Assembly (NCBI RefSeq): GCF_900291015.1
Contig: NZ_OLKL01000006.1
Coordinates: 150,624-214,623, forward strand
Length of the DNA: 64,000 nucleotides
Direction: 5' to 3'
DNA from: Pseudomonas persica
Lineage (GTDB): Bacteria; Pseudomonadota; Gammaproteobacteria; Pseudomonadales; Pseudomonadaceae
Of this stretch, positions 28,601-36,126 are shown piece after piece. Position 1 is the stretch's first letter; each line of letters starts with the position of its first letter. The notes below the pieces were generated by a model, which was not told the DNA's origin, ran no database searches, and worked only from the letters and a program-made list of their open reading frames with translations. A program made the position numbers and the translations under genes.

Positions 28601-28643
28601 TTCGGTGTTCTTCGATCCGAAGGGTGAGCGGCAGAACGTTTGA
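25626..28643 (+). CDS. soxA: Sarcosine oxidase, alpha subunit
   Basis: A 1005-residue large subunit. The first 100 residues form a ferredoxin-like Fer2_4 domain (VLNFSFNGKTYQGYAGDSLAAALLA). A Rossmann domain binding NAD+ starts near residue 172 (DVLIVGAGPAGLAAALAAARSG). The C-terminal 400 residues are a glycine-cleavage T-protein-like domain that passes the methyl group to tetrahydrofolate. Translation is coupled to soxD. A REP pair of about 75 bases separates it from soxG, so soxG may be expressed at a lower level than the other subunits. Confidence 0.96.
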   Translation: MSQTYRLASGGRIDRSKVLNFSFNGKTYQGYAGDSLAAALLANGVDIVGRSFKYSRPRGIIAAGTEEPNAILQIGSSEATQIPNVRATQQALYAGLVATSTNGWPNVNNDVMGILGKVGGSMMPPGFYYKTFMYPKSFWMTYEKYIRKAAGLGRAPLQNDPDSYDYMNQHCDVLIVGAGPAGLAAALAAARSGARVILADEQEEFGGSLLDTRETLDGKPATEWVNAVVKELESLPEVTLLPRATVNGYHDHNFLTIHERLTDHLGDRAPIGQVRHRVHRVRAKRVVLAAGAHERPLVYGNNDVPGNMLAGAVSTYVRRYGVAPGRKLVLSTNNDHAYRAALDWHDAGLQVVAIADARHNPRGSLVEEARAKGIRILTSSAVIEAKGSKHVTGARVAAIDVQAHKVTSPGETLECDLIATSGGYSPIVHLASHLGGRPVWREDILGFVPGDAPQKRECVGGINGVYALGEVIADGFEGGVRAATEAGFKATVGSLPKTVARKEEATVALFQVPHDKGTARAPKQFVDQQNDVTAAAIELATREGFESVEHVKRYTALGFGTDQGKLGNINGLAIAARSIGITIPEMGTTMFRPNYTPVTFGAVAGRHCGHLFEPVRFTALHAWHVKNGAEFEDVGQWKRPWYFPKAGEDIHAAVARECKAVRDSVGLLDASTLGKIDIQGPDAREFLNRIYTNAWTKLDVGKARYGLMCKEDGMVFDDGVTACVGDNHFIMTTTTGGAARVLQWMELYHQTEWPELKVYFTSVTDHWATMTLSGPNSRKLLSELTDIDMDKEAFPFMTWKEGNVGGVPARVFRISFTGELSYEVNVQANYAMGVLEQIIEAGKKYNLTPYGTETMHVLRAEKGFIIVGQDTDGSMTPDDLNMSWCVGRNKPYSWIGLRGMNREDCVRENRKQLVGLKPIDPTKWLPEGAQLVFDPQQPIPMDMVGHVTSSYTSNSLGYSFAMGVVKGGLKRMGERVYSPQADGSVIEAEIVSSVFFDPKGERQNV

Positions 28644-28675
28644 GGCTTCACCAGTAGCACTGATTGGAATGCGGT

Positions 28676-28750
28676 CTCTGTGGGAGCGGGTTTACCCGCG
28701 AATGCGATGGTGGATTCAGCGCCCTCTTCGCGGGTGAACCCGCTCCCACA
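28676..28750. repeat. REP pair between soxA and soxG
   Basis: Inverted copies 28676-28706 and 28721-28750 inside the sox operon. Like the pair between dgcA and dgcB, it separates subunit genes of one enzyme. Confidence 0.88.
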
Positions 28751-28822
28751 ACCCCCCACAGTCGGTGACTACAGGTTCTACCTCAGGTCTTCGCGATCAA
28801 CAGAATTCAAGGCAGGTAAGAA

Positions 28823-29455
28823 ATGAGCGCTATCAACGTCTTCCAGCAAAACCCCGGCGCCGAGGCCAAGGCCCAGTCGCCACTGCACCACGCCGACCTG
28901 GCCAGCCTGGTTGGCAAAGGCCGCAAGAACGCAGGCGTGACCCTGCGTGAACGCAAGTTCCTCGGCCACCTGACCATTCGTGGCGACGGCCACGACCCGG
29001 AATTCGCCGCCGGCGTGCACAAGGCCCTGGGCCTGGAACTGCCAGTGGCCCTGACCGTGGTCGCCAACAACGAAATGTCGCTGCAATGGATGGGCCCTGA
29101 CGAGTGGTTGCTGATCGTGCCAGGCGGCCAGGAGCTGGCGGTCGAGCAAAAGCTGCGCGCAGCCCTCGAAGGCCAGCACATCCAGGTGGTCAACGTCAGC
29201 GGCGGGCAGAGCCTGCTGGAACTGCGCGGCCCGAACGTGCGCGAAGTGCTGATGAAATCCACCAGCTATGATGTTCACCCGAACAACTTCCCGGTGGGCA
29301 AGGCCGTCGGCACTGTGTTCGCCAAGTCGCAACTGGTGATCCGCCGCACCGCCGAAGACACCTGGGAGCTGGTGATTCGCCGCAGCTTCGCCGACTACTG
29401 GTGGCTGTGGCTGCAGGACGCTTCGGCCGAGTATGGCCTGAGCATCGAGGCTTAA
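28823..29455 (+). CDS. soxG: Sarcosine oxidase, gamma subunit
   Basis: A 210-residue gamma subunit related to the T-protein fold. Family segments seen are LQWMGPDEWLLIVPGG, VVNVSGGQSLLELRGPNVREVL and LVIRRSFADYWWLWLQDA. AGGTAAGAA precedes the ATG. The gap of 179 bases to soxA holds a REP pair; the next gene, purU, follows 12 bases downstream. Confidence 0.94.
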   Translation: MSAINVFQQNPGAEAKAQSPLHHADLASLVGKGRKNAGVTLRERKFLGHLTIRGDGHDPEFAAGVHKALGLELPVALTVVANNEMSLQWMGPDEWLLIVPGGQELAVEQKLRAALEGQHIQVVNVSGGQSLLELRGPNVREVLMKSTSYDVHPNNFPVGKAVGTVFAKSQLVIRRTAEDTWELVIRRSFADYWWLWLQDASAEYGLSIEA

Positions 29456-29467
29456 GGAGAACAGAAC

Positions 29468-30325
29468 ATGAGTCGGGCACCGGATACCTGGATTCTCACC
29501 GCCGACTGCCCGAGCATGCTCGGTACCGTCGACGTGGTGACGCGTTACCTCTTCGAGCAGCGCTGCTACGTGACGGAGCACCACTCCTTCGATGACCGGC
29601 TGTCGGGGCGTTTCTTCATTCGCGTGGAGTTCCGCCAGCCGGACGATTTCGACGAGGCCGGCTTCCGCGCCGGCCTTGCCGAGCGCAGCGATGCGTTCGG
29701 CATGGCCTTCGAGCTGACCGCCCCGAACCACCGCCCCAAGGTGGTGATCATGGTGTCCAAGGCCGACCACTGCCTGAACGACCTGCTGTATCGCCAGCGC
29801 ATTGGCCAGCTGGCCATGGACGTGGTCGCGGTAGTGTCCAATCACCCCGACCTCGAGCCTTTGGCGCACTGGCACAAGATTCCCTACTACCACTTTGCTC
29901 TCGATCCCAAGGACAAGCCTGGGCAAGAGCGCAAGGTGCTGCAGGTGATCGAGGAAACCGGTGCCGAGCTGGTGATCCTTGCGCGCTACATGCAGGTGCT
30001 GTCGCCTGAGCTGTGCCGGCGTCTGGATGGCTGGGCGATCAACATTCATCACTCGTTGCTGCCAGGGTTCAAGGGCGCCAAGCCTTACCACCAGGCGTAC
30101 AACAAGGGTGTGAAGATGGTCGGGGCCACGGCGCACTACATCAACAATGACCTCGACGAAGGGCCGATCATTGCCCAGGGCGTCGAGGTGGTGGACCACA
30201 GCCACTACCCGGAAGACCTGATTGCCAAAGGGCGCGACATCGAATGCCTGACCCTGGCGCGGGCGGTGGGCTATCACATTGAGCGGCGGGTGTTCCTCAA
30301 TGCCAACCGGACTGTAGTTCTGTAG
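29468..30325 (+). CDS. purU: Formyltetrahydrofolate deformylase
   Basis: A 285-residue enzyme that hydrolyses 10-formyl-tetrahydrofolate to formate and tetrahydrofolate. An N-terminal ACT domain (about 8-85; ILTADCPSMLGTVDVVTRYL) regulates. The C-terminal formyltransferase-like domain carries NIHHSLLPGFKGAKPYHQAY and ATAHYINNDLDEGPII with the catalytic Asn, His and Asp. AAGGAG sits eight bases before the ATG. In this operon it regenerates free tetrahydrofolate so that sarcosine oxidase can keep accepting methyl groups. Confidence 0.95.
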   Translation: MSRAPDTWILTADCPSMLGTVDVVTRYLFEQRCYVTEHHSFDDRLSGRFFIRVEFRQPDDFDEAGFRAGLAERSDAFGMAFELTAPNHRPKVVIMVSKADHCLNDLLYRQRIGQLAMDVVAVVSNHPDLEPLAHWHKIPYYHFALDPKDKPGQERKVLQVIEETGAELVILARYMQVLSPELCRRLDGWAINIHHSLLPGFKGAKPYHQAYNKGVKMVGATAHYINNDLDEGPIIAQGVEVVDHSHYPEDLIAKGRDIECLTLARAVGYHIERRVFLNANRTVVL

Positions 30326-30629
30326 TAGCCTGCACTGGCCTCTTCGCGGCTAAAGCCGCTCCCACAGGTGCTGCGTGAACTTGAAGCCAGCGCAGTACCT
30401 GTGGGAGCGGCTTTAGCCGCGAAGAGGCCAGTGCAGGTCACCACCTTTGTTTCCCCCCATATCCTCCAACGACAACCCTGCCGCTAAAAGGCATCTCCCT
30501 GTCGCTCCCAGTCAGTGCAGCCCGCCGTATCAGGCCCACAATTCCCTGCATTCCAGTAACACCTGCCGCCCATGGATGGCGGCGCGTTCAACCACCGCTG
30601 CATAAATATAAATCAAGCGAGGTAAGAGC
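30326..30629. other. purU-fdhA spacer
   Basis: No gene. The first third is the REP pair at 30329-30437. A short GC hairpin (GCCGCC / GGCGGC, 30565-30583) lies about 45 bases before the fdhA start. Otherwise featureless; fdhA probably has its own promoter here. Confidence 0.6.
30329..30437. repeat. Perfect 41-base inverted REP pair between purU and fdhA
   Basis: Copies 30329-30369 and 30397-30437 are exact reverse complements over 41 bases with a 27-base loop, the most perfect pair in the window. The core is the variant GCGGCTAAAGCCGC rather than GCGGGTAAACCCGC, changed identically in both arms. Confidence 0.95.
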
Positions 30630-31829
30630 ATGTCTGGCAATCGTGGAGTGGTATATCTCGGCGCCGGCAAGGTCGAGGTGCAGAAGATCGACTACCCGAA
30701 AATGCAGGACCCACGCGGCAAGAAGATCGAGCACGGCGTGATCCTGAAGGTGGTCTCCACCAACATCTGCGGCTCCGACCAGCACATGGTCCGTGGCCGC
30801 ACCACTGCCCAGGTCGGCCTGGTCCTGGGCCACGAAATTACCGGTGAAATCGTCGAGAAAGGCCGCGATGTCGAGCGCATGCAGATCGGCGACCTGGTTT
30901 CGGTACCCTTCAACGTCGCCTGCGGCCGCTGCCGCTCCTGCAAAGAGATGCACACTGGTGTCTGCCTCACCGTCAACCCGGCCCGTGCCGGTGGTGCCTA
31001 CGGCTACGTCGACATGGGCGACTGGACCGGTGGCCAGGCCGAATACGTGCTGGTGCCATACGCCGACTTCAACCTGCTGAAACTGCCTGAGCGCGACAAG
31101 GCCATGGAGAAGATCCGTGACCTGACCTGCCTTTCCGACATCCTGCCAACCGGCTACCACGGTGCCGTGACTGCCGGCGTAGGCCCAGGCAGCACCGTTT
31201 ACGTCGCTGGTGCTGGCCCGGTCGGCCTGGCCGCCGCTGCCTCGGCGCGCCTGCTGGGCGCCGCCTGCGTGATCGTCGGCGACCTCAACCCCGCCCGCCT
31301 GGCCCACGCCAAGTCGCAGGGCTTCGAAGTGGTCGACCTGTCCAAGGACACCCCGCTGCACGAGCAGATCGTCGACATCCTCGGCGAACCGGAAGTTGAC
31401 TGCGCCGTTGACGCAGTAGGCTTCGAGGCTCGCGGCCATGGCCACGAAGGTGCCAAGCATGAAGCGCCAGCCACCGTGCTGAACTCGCTGATGCAAGTGA
31501 CCCGCGTTGCCGGCAACATCGGTATCCCGGGCCTGTACGTCACCGAAGACCCGGGCGCGGTGGATGCCGCTGCCAAGATCGGCGCATTGAGCATCCGCTT
31601 CGGCCTCGGCTGGGCCAAGTCGCACAGCTTCCACACCGGCCAGACCCCGACCATGAAGTACAACCGTCAGCTGATGCAGGCGATCATGTGGGATCGCATC
31701 AACATTGCCGAAGTGGTGGGTGTGCAGGTGATCAACCTGGACCAGGCGCCGGAAGGTTATGGCGAGTTCGATGCGGGTGTGCCGAAGAAGTTCGTGATCG
31801 ACCCGCACAAGATGTGGGGGGCGGCGTAA
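30630..31829 (+). CDS. fdhA: Glutathione-independent formaldehyde dehydrogenase
   Basis: A 399-residue zinc- and NAD-dependent medium-chain dehydrogenase that oxidises formaldehyde to formate without glutathione. Catalytic zinc residues are in NICGSDQH and GHEITGEIV. The structural zinc cysteines are in CGRCRSCKEMHTGVC. The NAD turn is VAGAGPVGLAAAASARLLGA. It disposes of the formaldehyde released by GbcAB, DgcAB and SoxBDAG. GAGGTAAGAG precedes the ATG. It ends the betaine gene group and is followed by a clear terminator. Confidence 0.96.
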   Translation: MSGNRGVVYLGAGKVEVQKIDYPKMQDPRGKKIEHGVILKVVSTNICGSDQHMVRGRTTAQVGLVLGHEITGEIVEKGRDVERMQIGDLVSVPFNVACGRCRSCKEMHTGVCLTVNPARAGGAYGYVDMGDWTGGQAEYVLVPYADFNLLKLPERDKAMEKIRDLTCLSDILPTGYHGAVTAGVGPGSTVYVAGAGPVGLAAAASARLLGAACVIVGDLNPARLAHAKSQGFEVVDLSKDTPLHEQIVDILGEPEVDCAVDAVGFEARGHGHEGAKHEAPATVLNSLMQVTRVAGNIGIPGLYVTEDPGAVDAAAKIGALSIRFGLGWAKSHSFHTGQTPTMKYNRQLMQAIMWDRINIAEVVGVQVINLDQAPEGYGEFDAGVPKKFVIDPHKMWGAA

Positions 31830-31847
31830 CAACCGTCGTTTGACAAG

Positions 31848-31872
31848 AGCCCCTCGCATCGAGGGGCTTTTT
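31848..31872 (+). terminator. Rho-independent terminator of fdhA
   Basis: Stem AGCCCCTCG / CGAGGGGCT with a short CAT loop followed by five T, starting 18 bases after the fdhA stop. Confidence 0.92.
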
Positions 31873-31931
31873 CATGGCAGTTCCGGCTTCATTCCCGCAG
31901 GATAAGTACAAGCCTCAAGCCTGGCGCCGTA

Positions 31932-32056
31932 CCTGTGGGAGCTGGCTTGCCGGCGATGAGGCCTGTACAGGCAGTAAAGAAAGTTGCCTTCCAGTTATGC
32001 ATCAATCTTGAGGTTAGCGCCGACCTGGTGGGAGCGGGTTCACCCGCGAATAGGCC
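31932..32056. repeat. Two REP copies of different subtypes in direct orientation
   Basis: A GCCGGC-type copy (31932-31963) and a GCGGGT-type copy (32024-32056) face the same way about 60 bases apart. All other doublets in the window are inverted and of one subtype, so these look like two singlets. Confidence 0.8.
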
Positions 32057-32075
32057 AGCCCTGCCAACCCATCAA

Positions 32076-32345
32076 TCAGCGCATCATCCCCAACTCCGCA
32101 TCATCCATCAGCGCCTTGGCCAGCGCGCTCAGATAATGTGAAGCCCAAAGCAGCTGTGGCTTGTTGTCCATCAGCCCGTCTATGGTCATGTCCCGCACAT
32201 ACCCCATCAGTTCCGAAGCCTGGTCACGTGCATCCTGGCAAGGGATGCCGGGTGCGATGCAGAACAGCGCGTGGGTCTTGTTCTCCCCTTGGTAAAACAT
32301 GGTCTTGCCGACGGTGGTGTTGGGTTCTCTTGCGTCTGTTGTCAT
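32076..32345 (-). CDS. DUF3077 family protein
   Basis: An 89-residue small acidic protein with the DUF3077 pattern: HALFCIAPGIPCQDARDQASELM, then a C-terminal helix SHYLSALAKALMDDAELGM. These short proteins are common in pseudomonads, often in several copies, and have no known function. No signal peptide is present. The upstream neighbour on the same strand is another tiny ORF across a REP pair. Confidence 0.75.
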   Translation of the reverse strand: MTTDAREPNTTVGKTMFYQGENKTHALFCIAPGIPCQDARDQASELMGYVRDMTIDGLMDNKPQLLWASHYLSALAKALMDDAELGMMR

Positions 32346-32378
32346 TGTTCTATCCCCTTGAAATTGGCTGTGCCTGGT

Positions 32379-32474
32379 CCGGCCACTTCGCGGGTAAACC
32401 CGCTCCTACAGGTACGGCGCCGGACCTGAAGGCTGAACAACCTTTGTAGGAGCAGGCTTGCCCGCGAAGAGGCC
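32379..32474. repeat. REP pair between two small genes
   Basis: Inverted copies 32379-32412 and 32443-32474. The right copy mixes features of both subtypes (GCAGGCTTGCCCGC core). Confidence 0.85.
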
Positions 32475-32501
32475 CTATCAGGCAGCACATCAAATTGCCT
32501 G

Positions 32502-32669
32502 TTAATGCAGAATCCGAGCTTCAGCCGGTATCTGCGTCTGCACCGACGCCGCTTCAAGCAGCACCTCAAACGTCTGTTGTGCCACAGCCTGGGCACACTC
32601 CGTGGGCTGGAGGATGGTGTCTTCAAGGGAATGGGAATGGTGTGGTGGATCAAAAGCTGTTTTCAGCAT
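32502..32669 (-). CDS. Small hypothetical protein
   Basis: A 55-residue ORF starting MLKTAFDPPHHSHSLED, with an AGGGTT box upstream of the ATG at 32669. It is acidic, has no membrane segment and carries a helical segment ECAQAVAQQTFEVLLEAASV. It may be related to the DUF3077 neighbour downstream, since both are short acidic proteins on the same strand, but no motif is shared. It could be a chance ORF; the ribosome site and context favour a real gene. Confidence 0.5.
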   Translation of the reverse strand: MLKTAFDPPHHSHSLEDTILQPTECAQAVAQQTFEVLLEAASVQTQIPAEARILH

Positions 32670-33116
32670 GGTGTAACCCTCTGTCGGTCGTGCCGACACC
32701 CTCTGCTGTCAAACAAATGGGTGGCGGCTGTACGCGGGTTGACAGACCGGTCGACAGAGTAAACCCGGCGCACATAAGGTGCCCCACGTACAGCCACCAT
32801 TGAGGAAAGCCATCACGAATCTGTCGGTGTCGGCCTGTCAAAGCCGATCGCTGATTGGCAGCGACCGTTCGAGACTAGAGCGCAACCTCGTGCACGGCAA
32901 TGGCCTGGAGGGGGAGGGAGTATGTTTGGGAAATGGACTACAAGGAAGAGGTAAAATCTTAAAAATGATGGCCGGGTTTGTGGCGTGACCCGCAGCCACA
33001 GCAGGTCACAGCTTCAAATGCCGTGGTGAGATTGAGTCTGCGCCCTCACTTTGTTTTGCAACTTAACAGGAGTATCAGGATAGTGATCTGGATTGGCGTA
33101 GATGACCGCCAAAAAA
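32670..33116. other. Gene-poor spacer rich in inverted repeats
   Basis: No gene could be supported. The left half (32720-32864) holds three adjacent inverted repeats described separately. Farther on is a small repeat GTGACC / GGTCAC at about 32984-33006. Base composition becomes distinctly AT-richer from about 33010 toward the RHS gene. Confidence 0.6.
32720..32864. repeat. Nested and tandem inverted repeats
   Basis: Outer arms GGTGGCGGCTGTACG (32720-32734) and CGTACAGCCACC (32787-32798) pair apart from a 3-base insertion. Inside, CGGGTT (32735-32740) pairs with AACCCG (32762-32767) around GACCGGTC. Next are TCGGC/GCCGA (32830-32847) and TCGCTG/CAGCGA (32848-32864). None is a REP element. 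Could be a structured RNA leader, an operator cluster or a mobile-element end. Confidence 0.6.
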
Positions 33117-34061
33117 TTAGTAATGCCCATTAACAGAGTTTTTCCTGATAGAAATGGCATTTTCTTGAATTAGGCTGGGTTGGGTTGTAGAGATGCTATG
33201 TCTTCTAGTCGGTGCGCTGGCTAATGAGTTGTACTCTAAAAAGGCCAGATTGGTTTCTGCTTTTACAATAATATTTCTCTTCTTTTCTATTCGGCGGGTT
33301 AGGTTGTCGATACCTTTTTGGTGGCGTTTCAGGACTACAGGGTTGGGAGATATTTCGGACTCGATAAAATCTAAGTCATCATATTTTTCATTAAGTTTTC
33401 TGTTGAGTGTTTTCAGTTTTTGATTTGAAGTGACATAGCTTCGATTCTGAGCGCTCTGGTAAGACGGTGGTGCAGCATCTCTGGTATATGGGGGGGCAGG
33501 ATCTACGGGGCGCCGTTCTACGGGGCGCCGTTCTACGTCAGAAATATTCTGCGTGGGAGATCTGGGGGAAAAAAGTTTTCCGACCCATCTGAAAAAACGC
33601 ATAATGAACCTGCCGCTAGGGTCATGAAAGTTTACTGGATCCCCTTCGCAGTAAGCGTAAGTATTAATTCCACCTCTTTCGAAAGGGCTATAGAAATCAG
33701 GTGAGTAGAATCTGCTATTTCCATAAAGTCTATATCCATTGCCTAGCAAATAGCCGTTTACGAAGGCGTGATACTGCTCGCCATTAAATCCTAGAGATGT
33801 TTGTAGTGTGGATAAGTTTGCGGCATGACCGTATGCTGTGTAGGCAGCGTGCGACCCGCTCCAGCCACGCGCTTGAAGAACCGACCCCGCAGCGTCTGTT
33901 ACAAGCAGGCCTGTGCTAGGTGTATTGTCAAATTTTCTTTCCGCAAGAAGCTGCTCTCCTGCACGGAAAATTGTTCTGGAGTGCTCTCCTGTAATTATGG
34001 TCGTGAGCATTGTGTTTTGGTATAGGAACGCTGAGAGTTTGTTTTCTTCCATTCTGGGCAT
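33117..34061 (-). CDS. Orphan RHS-core-domain protein with a coiled-coil tail
   Basis: A 314-residue C-terminal RHS fragment. The N-terminal 60 residues keep the degenerate last RHS repeats (LLVTDAAGSVLQARGWSG, YTAYGHAAN). The core follows (LGFNGEQYHAFVNGYLLGNGYRLYG, then FERGGINTYAYCEGDPVNFHDPSGRF, to about residue 150). The tail is lineage-specific: a proline-rich linker with ERRPV twice, then a charged coiled coil (NQKLKTLNRKLNEKYDDLDF). The tail gives no recognisable toxin motif, and no immunity gene was found downstream. The gene is clearly AT-richer than its surroundings. The start was set at 34061, eight bases after AAGGA; the frame opens at 34121. Confidence 0.75.
   Translation of the reverse strand: MPRMEENKLSAFLYQNTMLTTIITGEHSRTIFRAGEQLLAERKFDNTPSTGLLVTDAAGSVLQARGWSGSHAAYTAYGHAANLSTLQTSLGFNGEQYHAFVNGYLLGNGYRLYGNSRFYSPDFYSPFERGGINTYAYCEGDPVNFHDPSGRFIMRFFRWVGKLFSPRSPTQNISDVERRPVERRPVDPAPPYTRDAAPPSYQSAQNRSYVTSNQKLKTLNRKLNEKYDDLDFIESEISPNPVVLKRHQKGIDNLTRRIEKKRNIIVKAETNLAFLEYNSLASAPTRRHSISTTQPSLIQENAISIRKNSVNGHY
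33504..33533. repeat. In-frame 15-base tandem duplication in the RHS gene
   Basis: Two exact copies of TACGGGGCGCCGTTC in tandem, encoding the repeated ERRPV pentapeptide of the RHS tail. Such a repeat can expand or contract by slippage without breaking the frame. Confidence 0.9.
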
Positions 34062-34266
34062 ACCCCAATTCCTTGCTAATGAAATCTGAATCGGAGGTGT
34101 CAGTATTGATGGGCTTGTCACGTGTCGCTACTGGCAAAAATGATAGGTGTGCATCAAAGCAGCTTTATCCCGCTCGCGCCCTGATGACCGGCTCGGAACA
34201 AAGCTATAAATGTTCAGTCGAATGCCTCGTTTCCCAGGCCATCCCGGCCAACCGAGGTCCCTCCCG

Positions 34267-34842
34267 ATGAAAGCATTCACCCTGGCAACCCTGATGACCC
34301 TGGCCGCAAGCCCGGTGTTCGCCTTCAACCTCAGTGACGCCGCCAACGCCGTGTCGGCCATGCAGAACCAGCAACAGCAAGGCCAGGTGCAGGCGCCTGC
34401 GGCGCAGGCCAATCTGCTCAACACCCTGGGCAGCGAATTGAAGATCACCCCCGAACAGGCCGTAGGTGGCGCAGGGGCGATGTTGGGGTTGGCGCGCAAC
34501 AACCTCAGCAGCGAGGACTATGGCCAGTTGACCAAGGCAGTGCCTGGGCTGGACCTGCTGGCGGGGGCCAGTGCGCTGGGTGGCTTGAGTGGGTTGGGTG
34601 ATTTGCTGGGCAAGAACAGCGAGAACCCGTCGGCGCTGAACAATGCACTGGGTGGCAATGTGCAGAACCGCAGCGATCTGGACAATGCGTTCAAGGCGCT
34701 GGGCATGGATACCGGGTTGATCGGGCAGTTTGCGCCGTTGCTGTTGCAGTATCTGGGGCAGCAGGGGATTGCCGGGTCGTTGTTGCAGAATCTGGGCAGC
34801 TTGTGGACTACCCCGGCGCCATTGGCCCAACCTTCGGTCTGA
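34267..34842 (+). CDS. DUF2780 (VcgC/VcgE-type) exported protein
   Basis: A 191-residue protein with a cleavable signal peptide (MKAFTLATLMTLAASPVFAF). The mature region is rich in Gly, Leu, Asn and Ala and matches DUF2780: LNTLGSELKITPEQAVGGAGAMLGLARNNLSSEDYGQL, and a C-terminal LLLQYLGQQGIAGSLLQNLGSLW. Family members are periplasmic proteins of unknown function. The start at 34267 has GAGG upstream and places the signal peptide at the N-terminus; the frame opens at 34210. A REP pair follows the gene. Confidence 0.82.
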   Translation: MKAFTLATLMTLAASPVFAFNLSDAANAVSAMQNQQQQGQVQAPAAQANLLNTLGSELKITPEQAVGGAGAMLGLARNNLSSEDYGQLTKAVPGLDLLAGASALGGLSGLGDLLGKNSENPSALNNALGGNVQNRSDLDNAFKALGMDTGLIGQFAPLLLQYLGQQGIAGSLLQNLGSLWTTPAPLAQPSV

Positions 34843-34861
34843 TCATTCTGTAACACCAGTA

Positions 34862-34957
34862 CCGGCCTCATCGCCGGCAAGCCGGCTCCCACAGGGTTAT
34901 CGTTGCCTTCAGGGCTGGCGCTGTACCTGTGGGAGCTGGCTTGCCGGCGATGAGGCC
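34862..34957. repeat. REP pair, GCCGGC-type, after the DUF2780 gene
   Basis: Inverted copies 34862-34895 and 34926-34957 between the DUF2780 gene and the converging permease remnant. Confidence 0.9.
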
Positions 34958-34981
34958 AGCACAGCCAGCGCAATTTTCAGG

Positions 34982-35940
34982 TCATGCAGCTTCTGTGAAG
35001 TCCACCAGCCGCACCGGGCGGCGGAAGCCGGCGGTCAGCACCGCCAGGTTCACCGCCGAAAACGCCACCAGCGCACCAAAGCTGATCAGCGAGGCAAGGG
35101 CCGCCAGGTCGATTGCCAACGCCAGCAGCGAGAACGCCGAAACCAGCGATATGACGAACACCGGCGTGCCAAAACGCGGTGACAGGTAGCCGAAAGTGCG
35201 CTGCGGCAGCACCTTGTCACGGCCCATAGTGAACAGAATGCGCGACACCGCCGCCTGCGAGGCCAGCGCCGAGCCCAGGCTGCCGGCCACATACGCAGCA
35301 GTGAAGAAGTTGGCCAGGAACTGCCCGCCCGTGGCACATCGCGGCGAGCATCTCGGCATTCCTCAGCCAGGGTGGAGACTGCATCGAAGCCGAGGAGCGA
35401 CAGGCACAGTACCGCCGCACCAGTCATGATCGGGCCGAAGCCGGGTTTGCAATCATCCCCCAGCAGCGGCGACAGCAGGTCCAGCGGTTGGCCGGCCAGC
35501 GACTGGCAGGACAGGGCGACGAACGCCACGATGAAGATGATCTGCGCGCCGACGATGAGGTTGCTGGTCTTGGCCACCGAGTGGATGCCGACTACGTTGA
35601 GCACCGTTACCAGGGCAATCGATGCCAGCGCGATCGACCACGCCGGAATGGCCGGGAACGCTATGTTGAGGAACAGGCCGATCAGCAGGTAGTTGATCAT
35701 CGGCAGGAACAGGTAATCCAGCAGCAACGACCAGCCGGCGAGAAAGCCGGCATTCGGGCCGAAAGCCATGGTGGTGTAGGCGTACGCCGAACCCGCGACC
35801 GGGAAGCGCTTGACCATGAAACTGTAGGACGCGGCGGTGAACAGCATGGCCACCAGGGTGACGATATAGGCGCCGGCCGTCCGGCCACCAGTAAGTTCGG
35901 TGACGACGCCGTAGGTAGTGAAGATGGTCAGCGGGACCAT
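34982..35940 (-). pseudogene. Decayed APC-family amino-acid permease
   Basis: Two frames of one transporter. From 35940, MVPLTIFTTYGVVTELTG runs through several membrane helices to LAEECRDARRDVPRA near 35335, then leaves the homologous frame. Homology resumes in another frame at GGQFLANFFTAAYVAGSLGS and continues to a stop at 34982. At the junction roughly 40-60 residues of the usual sequence are missing, so the lesion is a deletion with a frameshift. The N-terminus lacks the usual 20 or so residues before MVPLTIF, and the C-terminus stops well short of a full permease (about 450 residues). It is non-functional as read; a sequencing error would not explain the missing segments. Confidence 0.88.
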
Positions 35941-36040
35941 GCTTTGGTCGATTTTTATCCACTTAGGTGGGGGATGACAAAAAAGTAATCCTTATGCTGA
36001 TTATTAGCCTGGGTTCTAATCAGGAATTGCAGGGGCTATA

Positions 36041-36115
36041 CCGGCCTCTTCGCGGGTGAACCCGCTCCCACAGGATCACCACAGGCCTCAAGGTAAACGG
36101 GGTCCCTGTGGGAGG
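36041..36115. repeat. REP pair with truncated second copy
   Basis: A full GCGGGT-type copy (36041-36074) faces a fragment that retains only the CCTGTGGGAG end (36104-36115). The pair lies between the permease remnant and the acyltransferase gene. Confidence 0.75.
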
Positions 36116-36126
36116 CAGCAAAGATC

